Shown here piece after piece: positions 1 through 12,400 of a stretch of DNA of 64,000 bases. Below the pieces are notes generated by a model. It saw nothing but the letters and a program-made list of their open reading frames with translations, searched no databases and had not been told where the DNA came from. A program made the translations under genes and the position numbers. Source of the DNA: Glandiceps talaboti (taxonomy: Eukaryota; Hemichordata; Enteropneusta; Spengelidae); contig NC_135551.1 of assembly GCF_964340395.1 (NCBI RefSeq), forward strand, positions 24,328,003-24,392,002, read 5' to 3'. Positions within the stretch are counted from its first letter, which is position 1, and the number at the start of each line of letters is the position of its first letter.

Positions 1-400
1 TACTTTTTATGGTGCAATGAATATTTATATTTATATATTTTGGTATTAATCAATGTATCATATATGATAGCTATTGCATCCTTGTAATTGGTAAGATCCT
101 ACTTAATTTGAACTTTTGGGTATTAAGCCCATGTAAAATACTACTAAAACCTAATTTATGTGCAGAATAGTTCAGACTTTACTGATCATAAACTACATGA
201 CTGTACTATTAGGTTGTACTCAGTAAGGAAGTGAAGATAAACCAATAAGTATTTATGTATTGCATTGTTGCATGCAATGTACACACACCTGTTTTTTTTT
301 TTTTTTTTCGTCAACATGGATCAGTCATTGTGATTTTTTTGACAGCGATGAATGTTAAAAGAACTTGGTCAACACCTAATGTCACTGATTTTTTTCGCAG

Positions 401-3400
401 GAACAACGTTTGAAAGAGGCCAACCAACAACAAGTTCCAAGTCCACAGAGTTCACCCCAAACACAGCCAGCAGTGATCACAGCTCCACCTGCCACCAATC
501 AAAACCTATTTTCCACAGCACCAGCTACCCCTCCACAACAGCCAGCACTGCAGGCTACACAGCAATCAGATCTCTTTGCCACATCACCACCTCCAGGTAG
601 GGCTAGGGTCGATTTCATGCCACGAGAGGTCGCTACACTGTACAGTGGCCATTTTGAAAATAGCTAGTCATGATTTACCTTCGACACTCTGTTAACATGC
701 CAACTGATGTTGTTTATAGAGTGAACAGTAGTCAGGTGTTTTTGGAAACCATTGAGTTGAGTTTTGTTGAGGCCATTTGTAACAAGTCCCTTTTTATGAA
801 GGAAAGTTGAACTATCTCATTTAGATCAGTGAAAAGTGAATTATTGAGTAGGTTTGGGCAGGATAGGAAAAGTGAATTATTGAGTGGGTTTGGGCAGGAT
901 GGGAAAAGTGAATTATTGAGTAGGTCTGGGCAGGATGGGAAAAGTGAATTATTGAGTGGGTTTGGGCAGGATGGGAAAAGTGAATTATTGAGTGGGTCTG
1001 GGCAGGATGGGAAAAGTGAATTATTGAGTGGGTCTGAGCAGGATGGGAAAAGTGAATTATTGAGTAGGTTTGGGCAGGATAGGAAGAGTGAATTATTGAG
1101 TAGGTCTGAGCAGGATGAGAAAAGTGAATTATTGAGTGGGTTTGGGCAGGATAGGAGAAGTGAATTATTGAGTGGGTTTGGGCAGGATGGGAAAAGTGAA
1201 TTATTGAGTGGGTTTGGGCAGGATGGGAAAAGTGAATTATTGAGTGGGTCTGAGCAGGATGGGAAAAGTGAATTATTGAGTGGGTCTGAGCAGGATGAGA
1301 AAAGTGAATTATTGAGTAGGTTTGGGCAGGATAGGAAAAGTGAATTATTGAGTGGGTTTGGGCAGGATAGGAAAAGTGAATTATTGAGTGGGTTTGGGCA
1401 GGATAGGAGAAGTGAATTATTGAGTGGGTTTGGGCAGGATAGGAAAAGTGAATTATTGAGTGGGTTTGGGCAGGATAGGAAAAGTGAATTATTGAGTGGG
1501 TTTGGGCAGGATAGGAAAAGTGAATTATTGAGTGGGTCTGGGCAGGATAAGAAGAGTGAATTATTGAGTGGGTTTGGGCAGGATAGGAGAAGTGAATTAT
1601 TGAGTGGGTTTGGGCAGGATAGGAAAAGTGAATTATTGAGTGGGTTTGGGCAGGATAGGAGAAGTGAATTATTGAGTGGGTTTGGGCAGGATAGGAAAAG
1701 TGAATTATTGAGTGGGTTTGGGCAGGATAGGAAAAGTGAATTATTGAGTGGGTTTGGGCAGGATAGGAAAAGTGAATTATTGAGTGGGTCTGGGCAGGAT
1801 AAGAAGAGTGAATTATTGAGTGGGTTTGGGCAGGATAGGAGAAGTGAATTATTGAGTGGGTTTGGGCAGGATAGGAAAAGTGAATTATTGAGTGGGTCTG
1901 GGCAGGATAGGAAGAGTGAATTATTGAGTGGGTTTGGGCAGGATAGGAGAAGTGAATTATTGAGTGGGTTTGGGCAGGATAGGAAAAGTGAATTATTGAG
2001 TGGGTTTGGGCAGGATAGGAGAAGTGAATTATTGAGTGGGTTTGGGCAGGATAGGAAAAGTGAATTATTGAGTGGGTTTGGGCAGGATAGGAAAAGTGAA
2101 TTATTGAGTGGGTCTGAGCAGGATGGGAAAAGTGAATTATTGTGTGGGTCTGAGCAGGATGAGAAAAGTGAATTATTGAGTAGGTCTGGGCAGGATAGGA
2201 AAAGTGAATTATTGAGTGGGTTTGGGCAGGATAGGAGAAGTGAATTATTGAGTAGGTTTGGGCAGGATGGGAAAAGTGAATTATTGAGTGGGTTTGGGCA
2301 GGATAGGAAAAGTGAATTATTGAGTGGGTCTGAGCAGGATGAGAAAAGTGAATTATTGAGTAGGTCTGGGCAGGATAGGAAAAGTGAATTATTGAGTGGG
2401 TTTGGGCAGGATAGGAGAAGTGAATTATTGAGTAGGTTTGGGCAGGATAGGAGAAGTGAATTATTGTGTGGGTCTGGGCAGGATAGGAGAAGTGAATTAT
2501 TGAGTGGGTCTGAGCAGGATGGGAAAAGTGAATTATTGAGTAGGTCTGAGCAGGATGAGAAAAGTGAATTATTGAGTGGGTCTGGGCAGGATAGGAAGAG
2601 TGAATTATTGAGTGGGTCTGAGCAGGATGAGAAAAGTGAATTATTGAGTGGGTCTGAGCAGGATGAGAAAAGTGAATTATTGAGTAGGTCTGAGCAGGAT
2701 GAGAAAAGTGAATTATTGAGTGGGTCTGGGCAGGATGAGAAAAGTGAATTATTGAGTAGGTTTGGGCAGGATGAGAAAAGTGAATTATTGAGTAGGTTTG
2801 GGCAGGATAGGAAAAGTGAATTATTGAGTAGGTTTGGGCAGGATAGGAGAAGTGAATTATTGAGTGGGTCTGAGCAGGATGAGAAAAGTGAATTATTGTG
2901 TGGGTCTGAGCAGGATGAGAAAAGTGAATTATTGAGTAGGTCTGGGCAGGATAGGAAAAGTGAATTATTGAGTGGGTTTGGGCAGGATGGGAGAAGTGAA
3001 TTATTGAGTGGGTCTGGGCAGGATAGGAAGAGTGAATTATTGAGTGGGTTTGGGCAGGATGGGAAAAGTGAATTATTGAGTGGGTCTGAGCAGGATAGGA
3101 AAAGTGAATTATTGTGTGGGTCTGAGCAGGATAGGAAAAGTGAATTATTGTGTGGGTCTGAGCAGGATGAGAAAAGTGAATTATTGAGTAGGTCTGAGCA
3201 GGATGAGAAAAGTGAATTATTGAGTAGGTCTGAGCAGGATGAGAAAAGTGAATTATTGAGTGGGTTTGGGCAGGATAGGAAGAGTGAATTATTGAGTGGG
3301 TCTGAGCAGGATGAGAAAAGTGAATTATTGAGTAGGTCTGAGCAGGATGAGAAAAGTGAATTATTGAGTGGGTCTGGGCAGGATAGGAAGAGTGAATTAT

Positions 3401-6400
3401 TGAGTGGGTTTGGGCAGGATAGGAGAAGTGAATTATTGAGTGGGTTTGGGCAGGATAGGAAAAGTGAATTATTGAGTGGGTTTGGGCAGGATAGGAAGAG
3501 TGAATTATTGAGTGGGTTTGGGCAGGATAGGAAAAGTGAATTATTGAGTGGGTTTGGGCAGGATAGGAAAAGTGAATTATTGAGTGGGTTTGGGCAGGAT
3601 AGGAGAAGTGAATTATTGAGTGGGTCTGAGCAGGATGGGAAAAGTGAATTATTGAGTGGGTCTGAGCAGGATGGGAAAAGTGAATTATTGAGTGGGTCTG
3701 AGCAGGATGGGAAAAGTGAATTATTGAGTGGGTCTGAGCAGGATGGGAAAAGTGAATTATTGAGTGGGTTTGGGCAGGATAGGAAGAGTGAATTATTGAG
3801 TGGGTTTGGGCAGGATAGGAGAAGTGAATTATTGAGTGGGTTTGGGCAGGATAGGAAAAGTGAATTATTGAGTGGGTCTGGGCAGGATAAGAAGAGTGAA
3901 TTATTGAGTGGGTTTGGGCAGGATAGGAGAAGTGAATTATTGAGTGGGTTTGGGCAGGATAGGAAAAGTGAATTATTGAGTGGGTCTGGGCAGGATAGGA
4001 AGAGTGAATTATTGAGTGGGTTTGGGCAGGATAGGAGAAGTGAATTATTGAGTGGGTTTGGGCAGGATAGGAAAAGTGAATTATTGAGTGGGTCTGGGCA
4101 GGATAGGAAGAGTGAATTATTGAGTGGGTTTGGGCAGGATAGGAGAAGTGAATTATTGAGTGGGTTTGGGCAGGATAGGAAAAGTGAATTATTGAGTGGG
4201 TCTGGGCAGGATAGGAAGAGTGAATTATTGAGTGGGTTTGGGCAGGATAGGAGAAGTGAATTATTGAGTGGGTTTGGGCAGGATAGGAAAAGTGAATTAT
4301 TGAGTGGGTTTGGGCAGGATAGGAAGAGTGAATTATTGAGTGGGTTTGGGCAGGATAGGAAAAGTGAATTATTGAGTGGGTTTGGGCAGGATAGGAAAAG
4401 TGAATTATTGAGTGGGTTTGGGCAGGATAGGAGAAGTGAATTATTGAGTGGGTCTGAGCAGGATGGGAAAAGTGAATTATTGAGTGGGTCTGAGCAGGAT
4501 GGGAAAAGTGAATTATTGAGTGGGTTTGGGCAGGATGAGAAAAGTGAATTATTGAGTGGGTTTGGGCAGGATAGGAAGAGTGAATTATTGAGTGGGTTTG
4601 GGCAGGATAGGAAAAGTGAATTATTGAGTGGGTCTGGGCAGGATAGGAAGAGTGAATTATTGAGTGGGTTTGGGCAGGATAGGAGAAGTGAATTATTGAG
4701 TGGGTTTGGGCAGGATAGGAAAAGTGAATTATTGAGTGGGTCTGGGCAGGATAGGAAGAGTGAATTATTGAGTGGGTTTGGGCAGGATAGGAGAAGTGGG
4801 TTTGGGCAGGATAGGAAAAGTGAAGTATTGAGTGGGTTTGGGCAGGATAGGAAGAGTGAATTATTGAGTGGGTCTGAGCAGGATGGGAAAAGTGAATTAT
4901 TGAGTGGGTCTGAGCAGGATGGGAAAAGTGAATTATTGAGTGGGTTTGGGCAGGATGAGAAAAGTGAATTATTGAGTGGGTCTGAGCAGGATGGGAAAAG
5001 TGAATTATTGAGTGGGTTTGGGCAGGATGAGAAAAGTGAATTATTGAGTGGGTTTGGGCAGGATAGGAAGAGTGAATTATTGAGTGGGTTTGGGCAGGAT
5101 AGGAGAAGTGAATTATTGAGTGGGTTTGGGCAGGATAGGAAAAGTGAATTATTGAGTGGGTTTGGGCAGGATAGGAAAAGTGAATTATTTAGTGGGTCTG
5201 GGAAGGATGGGAGAAGTCTCAGGTTGAAGTGTTATATAAGTGTCATATTTCTGTTATCTCTAGTTCCAACCCAGTCCATTAAACTATCAGATGATCTCAT
5301 GGCATTAACAAGTAATAACCCATTCGCACCAAACATACAGGCAGCAATGCAGCAACAAGCCATGCCTACAACAGCACCAAACGTCTGGGGTGCCCCAAAT
5401 GGTAAGTATTACTTTGCAACAGTGTTGTCATATTTTATCTAATGTCCAATTTGAGTGTAGGATAATGAACATTGTTATGTTTGTTGAGGTGCTTCACTAA
5501 TAATTTGTCTTATTCCAGTACAAAGTGAAACTCAATAAGTAATACATCAATATATTCTGTATCTACTTTTACATTTGTACTCAACAGTTTTAGCTGGATA
5601 CAAATATCCCAGAACAATAACATTATTATGGGTAAATTTGAGTCAATTTAGTCCTGATACAACCCTGCTAAGTGTGGATCTACCACTTAAAAACTTCTCA
5701 AAAAAGCCTTTGACATGTGAAATTAACCTTAGATTCAAGCCATTTTAGTACTCCTTCACTAATGAGCGTGGATCTGACACTGACAGAGAAATACAACTGA
5801 CACTTTGTTTTGTTCATCTTATGATTTCCCCTTCCTGCTGCTCAGAGTTTACCGGTGTCCAAACCAGCTCCACATCTCTACCAGCAGCTGTGTCATTATT
5901 TGACACCGACACTGAAGCCACGTCTGTCTTTTCACCACCACCCACTACTGATGGTACTAACTTTACACTCTTTGGTGTCAATACATATCGTCTATACATC
6001 TCTGTCAAACCTCCCTCCAACCCCCTTATTGTAGTGATTCAGTATTATCTGTTGTCTGTAAGAATTACTCCCATGTTGTTTCTCTATCACATTTTCTTTA
6101 CCAAGGTAATATCAGTTTAACATCCCTACCCTTGTACTCACATTTGAGGTACTCATTATGGTGTGGTATTGAATACTAGTATTTTTTGTTACTGTGTCTT
6201 TGTCATTTTCCCCATGTGTTGTCTGAATTGGTTTACTAATGGTCTGGACTTACATAGCAGTAGCAAATAGTGAACTTGCTATGATACTTATTAAGTTGTC
6301 ATTCTTGTGAGATATTCTGTAATCAGGTCACCACCTGCCCCAAATCACCCCCCATACCTATATAGTTAAGTCCATTCCCATTTTTGTAAGTGGAATGGAT

Positions 6401-9400
6401 ATCACCACCAACAGAAGTATAGGGAGGACAGCATGCCTTGCAGCACAACTGTAACTGTAACTACTGCAGGATTTGGTGGCAACACCTTTTTGTGATGATT
6501 TTGGAAAATTGAACAGTCTATGTGGAGGTGTAAAATATACTCAGGACAATTAGTTGAAAAGTTGTAAAGAGTACTGGGCAACTGAATATCAAACAGACCG
6601 AATCATGTCAGTGACTTAGTTGTTGAAAAATAGCATTTCATTTTATAACGTAGGTGTCACATTGGATGGTCTGTATATACTAATATATGTAAACTGTCCT
6701 TTGTCTCTTTGCTATGCCAAGTTTTGGATCCATTAGCACCAACTGCTTTGGCTGCAACAGCTTTGCCTGGCAGCACAACTGCAACTGTAACTGCTGCTGG
6801 AGGTGGTGGCAACACCTTTGGTGATGATTTTGGAAAATCGGAGACTGCAGCTGCATCAAGTATTGCATCACTGCTCAGAATAATTTGCATGTTTTATATA
6901 TAAAGCTAGTGCATCAATGGCTGTAGGAGTTTGGCAATGTAGTAAATTGTTGTGAATAATACTATACCCCACCTGTACCACTTCTAATATCAAGTATTTT
7001 GTCCACATTCCCTGAATGAATTCCACATGTAGATCACCATGTTGGACTTTTATGTACAATGTGACTGTGTTGAGGTATAAAATGTTACTATTTGTGTTGA
7101 GGTGTAACATGTTCTTAGTACTCTTGTTTGCTATGAATGGTGTACAAGAAACAACATCACTTGGTGTTGACTTGTCAACACTGTAACTACCATCTCATTC
7201 ATGCATGTCTAAAGTTCACAGTTTATGTCGTGGTGTACCAACAGTGCAGTTGTGAATCAGATTATGTACATTCAAGTGTGTAATCGTGTAGACAGAGGAA
7301 AAGTACATGTCTCCCACTTCATTTTAATACATGTCATCCCGTAGAAGTAGTGTGCAAACGTTGTAGATAACACAGTCCCTAAAATTAGTATTATCGTGGA
7401 AGTTAGTTGTTCTGTCGTGAGAAGTTGAGAACTAATATGAAGAATCCCTGATTTCCAAAACAGTAGCCAATCACAGATGTATAGATAATTGATAATTGTG
7501 TACTAACGCTTAGACCGTAAATGTAACAGTAGTCTAACAACATAGGTCGTTTAGGTTTGTGTAGTAACATAAAATACTTGTGAGTAGATTGCATGTAGCT
7601 AATGAAATTTCTTTACAGAACAATATAAGTACACAAGAAAGAAACAAAGGTTGTATCCAGTATGGTTTACATAATAGTATAGATGATTGTTTGTTGATAT
7701 TAACTGTTATCATGCCTTAAAATACCATTTCTTGCCTGAAATATCTACTTTAGGTTTCTTATGAAGGGTTATTTCATTGAAGAGTGCATTTGTAGTTTGT
7801 TATGCACTAAATTACTATCAGGGCTGGAAATTGGCAGTAGTCCAGGGAATATAGACTTACTACTAAACAGCCTACCAAATTTATAAGGTGCATGTGAGTC
7901 TGGTAGACCAATGGAAATCAGTGGAAAATTGTAACTGAAACAATTCACTTGGCTAAATATAACCACCAAGTGTAGAAATTAAATTTAAATCTGAAGTCTA
8001 TACAGCAGGTATTTTATGAGATGACATTCATAAAAAAAGATGTAATGTTGGGAAATTGTGATAAGATTTGCAATATGTAGTGTAATGTAGTAAAGTGTGA
8101 GTAGCATTGATATAAATGTGGTCTGTCTATAGTTTACCATGTTTGTGCAACAATTTGACTGTTGATTAATGCAGTATATTCCATTTCGAACTTTATCTGC
8201 TTGCTGCATGGATAGGCTTCGGCATCATTGCAAGCCCTAATTTAGGTGCTGCAGCACCAATGATTGCAATGCCTCAAGCTACAGCACCAATTGCTGCATT
8301 GCCTCAAGCTGCAGCACCAATGGTTGCACCAATGGCTGCAATGCCTCAAGCTGCAGCAGCTGCACCACCACCACCACCACCACCACCAATATTCAATCTG
8401 TTGGATGACAATGCTACAGCACCCAGTGTATTTGATACTGAAGATAAGGGCATAGAGCTGCAGACAGTCTTTGCACCACCACTGTCACCATCTACTGCAG
8501 CTAAATTTCCCAAGCCCACAGAAGACACACCAAGTATATCAAATCTTGTATTTAGAAGTTCCCTAATGGTTTATGTCCATTTGCAGTGATGCTTTGAAAC
8601 ATTCTTTCCCTAGAGTAGATATTCATTGTTTTGTTCTTTCCCTTTCTCCGGAGTGAATATCAAAATCTTTTATGTAGATGTTTCCTGGTGTGTATCTATG
8701 TCCGTTTGCAGTGATGCTTTGAAATATTCTTTCCGTAGACAATAGAAAACCTTCATTCTTTTGATTTTCCCTTTCTACTGAGTGAAGTTCCACTACTTCA
8801 TCCATGCAGTCCACAATGTTGACTCCGTTTCGTGAAGTGAAGTGCTTCTTGCAGTAGTTTTATGAGTGTGTTACTAGATTTAGAATATGTTCCCACTGTT
8901 ATCATCAATTACTTTTTACAAAGTGATTGTTATTACCTTTTCCTATATAACAAGCAACAGACACCTCTCCATAAGTTGATGTTCAATGATTGATGTTTGA
9001 TGTCAACTCCTAGCTTTATGACTTCCCTTAGATTGTCCATAATATTTGCAACATTCATTCATTCCTCAATGCTACGGATTTGCCTGCCATACTTTCAGTA
9101 GCATTTCTACAGTTTGTGCCTCACATTGACTGCAATCTTCCTTTATTTGTATCCCTTCTACATAACAAGTGCAACACAACATACACAGCTCCACATGTTG
9201 AAATTACTTGGATTTCAACCTCCACTTCATCTACCCATCCTGTCCAGGGCACATACACATGTCCATATATTGAAATTCCTTAGCTTTCAATCTCAACTTC
9301 AGCTACTCCATTATGTACACATCCGTATACACACATTCACACATTGAATTGTGGTCCTGTTCAGTATATCAATGTATGTTCTCACCAATACACTGTATAT

Positions 9401-12400
9401 TTTGATCAGTTATACACTTAATTTTCTCTCTACCCTTTGACTCTTGTGTTGTTACCGTTGTTGTTATTTTATCATATTTCTTATCAATTATTGTCTTTTG
9501 TCAAACATGATAATTTTGATTCAGTTTGATATAATATGAATCTTATTTGTTTGTCAGTTTGATGTTGTCTTCAATACAGAGTTATTACCTTGTTTCTCTC
9601 ACCTTTAATAGATTCCCTGATGATTCTTAGTTGTCTTTAACATTATTATTCCCATTTAGTTTATCTTGAGTACTACTGATTATTCAAGCAACGTATATTG
9701 TTTGTCACAGTGATTTCTATGTCATCCCTATCTCCTTTCAAGCAGATTACCGTTATATATTTTTTTGATAAATAGATATATAATTTAGTGTCATTTTAAT
9801 TTTGAATGATTTAAATTTCTTTGTAATATCACATATTTTTGTATTGCTAAGTGTTTGATAGTTCTTCTGTAATTGTGAATGACTATCTCTGTTTCACATT
9901 TATTGTAAGAAGTATTTTTTTGTTAACAAGTTGTTTTATGCTATATTTAATGACACTGTTTGAGCACATGTTAAGCAACAGGAAAAAAGGCATATTTAGT
10001 ATTTCACTTATTTATGTTTAATACATGTAACTATTCATGCATAAAACAAATGAATGTATCTTGATTCTTATATCATTTCATAGTATTTGATGTGTTTTTA
10101 ATATGCTTTGTAATCTGCTTGTTTCCTTCTAAGCTTTAGAACATAATGATTGCATTAAATAAGTACCTGGCTTGAATTGGCTGCTTCTCCTATAAAAGCT
10201 GATATTTACATATAGCAGACATAATTTGATTCTTTCATTTGAAACTTTCATTTGTTCCAAACTTTTGCTTTTTAATGTAGAATGCACCTTGGAAGTAAAC
10301 TGTAAATTTGTTATTTTACTTTTTTCAAGAAAACTCAACCCATCCTCATTTCAAGTCAAGGAAAAAAATAACAGCTCTCCATACAAATATAGAGGTCAAA
10401 ATGATAAAAAAAGAAGTCATTTTAGAATCCAATATGGCCACCGAATACTGTACAGTGTATTAACTCTATGGGAAAATGAAATATTGATGATTTCCTTGAA
10501 AACAAGATGGAGGACCCCAAATTCCTTTTACTATTTCGAAAGGTCCAGAAACAATCTTCCATATATGGCAAACTTTGGAGAGATTTTAAGAAGTTTGATT
10601 TTCAAGAAAATTGTTCACTGAGGCACATTCTACCATAATCTAGATTATTCCCACCAGCCTACCTACCTTGATTCCCACCATCCTACCTACTTTGATTCCC
10701 ACCAGCCTACCTACCTTCTCTTTATAACTTCCCTTGTCGACCTATGTATGTGTATATTTTCTTTCCTGTTGTGTTGCTTTCTGTTTTTTCTTTGTTTTAA
10801 CAGGACAACTCTATTATCCTTCTTCAGGTTTTCAAGCTAACTTTCCCACTGCTCAGCAACCAGCGTTGGGTAAAGGTAGTGGCTTATTACTAACCTTTGA
10901 ATGATTGTGGGTGTCAAATGGATGATAACAGAATTTATGTACACTATTATTCACTTTGTCTAGAATAATTTCAACATTCGTCAAATAATTAATGCTTCCA
11001 ACATTCTCGTAAGAAATTGGTCTTTTTACCCAACCAAAGCTTCTAATTACTTTCAGGTTATTGTTCAGGAGAAACCCAGAATCAAAATCCTGTTCTATTG
11101 TATTCTTTAGAACCTTATCAAAATATTTCCAATGAAAAATAATGGTCGTCAAAAGTTTCAGAAACAAGATGTTTTGAGACATAAAATAGTGTACATTGTT
11201 TGTGTTATCATTGATTTTCATATTTTAATATATTGAAATTTATGTGTTCATACAGAAAAGCCCTCCTTAAGTGTATTTGGCCCTCTACCTTCCTTTTCCC
11301 ACCACAGGTTTTACAAATAATAATCAAATAGGGGCCGATTTTGAAAAAGCCTTTGGCACTCCTGTTGAACCAGTCAAAACAGGTAAGAGTGGCACTGAAA
11401 TACAAAAAAAAATGAGCTTGCACGCCTGGGAAAAAAATCTTTGGGTATTGAATTTTAACTCTTCACTAATCTCAACGATTGATTCAAATGGTTTTGTTTT
11501 CTTCATATTTTTGAAAAACTTTGCATACTAATTTCTAATACATGATGTCTTTTTTGTACTGTTTTCTGGTTTACATATACTGATCATAGGACACAATGTT
11601 GTAACTGCTAACATTGTGACTATGCTGTTGATTAAACCTCAAACACAAACAATTTGCAATGTTATCACAACACTAAATGCACACCTTGAATCTGAACTGT
11701 TTGCACTCAGTCACAACTCCTTATTTGCCCTTTATTTCCCTTCCTTCATTCTGGTATTGCACATGTTTGTCTTATTTGCATATTGTACTATGTTGATGTA
11801 TGTGTGGGTGTGCCAGTTCACGGATGCAGTTCACAGATGCAGTGTGAGTGAACACTTGTATTGTCTTTTGAGTTACTGAGTCTGAATTACCGAGTTCACA
11901 GGCTGTGTAGAGAGACAGTTGTCAAGTCGAACATCCAGCTTCTACCAAGGCTATGATAAAACAATAACATGAATGAAATAACTGCAGGTAGATCGGAAGG
12001 AACTTTATGGTCAGAAAATATACTGTCTGAGGCAAAAATGGTAATGCATGTAAGATAACAACAATCTTGGGTTTACATAGAGTTTACTGATAGTACAGGG
12101 CAGTGTATTGCATTGTATTGCATGAGAATATGTGGTTTGTTATTTATGGTGTCCATGAAGCTGCAATAGCAATATCTGGAGGTTTTTGTAGACAGTTTTG
12201 TTACACATAATGACTTAGTGGTGATGTTGTACACCCTGTAGGATGTTGAATCACATCATGCTTCAATTAAACCCAATGTCACTTTTAATGCAAAGTTTTG
12301 TATAATGTGTACAGCATCACATAAAAATTTACACCTGTAGACATTGTAATATGAGAGGGTGTATAACATTTAGTATGAAATTGAAATTGAAAACAAATTC

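Noticed and set aside
829-5442. A stand-alone gene for a 1,500-residue repeat protein
   Set aside because: The frame has no ATG before the PICALM exon (it begins with GTG), it is flanked by a working donor and acceptor of PICALM, and the unit length alone keeps it open. I treat it as an intronic minisatellite with an open question.
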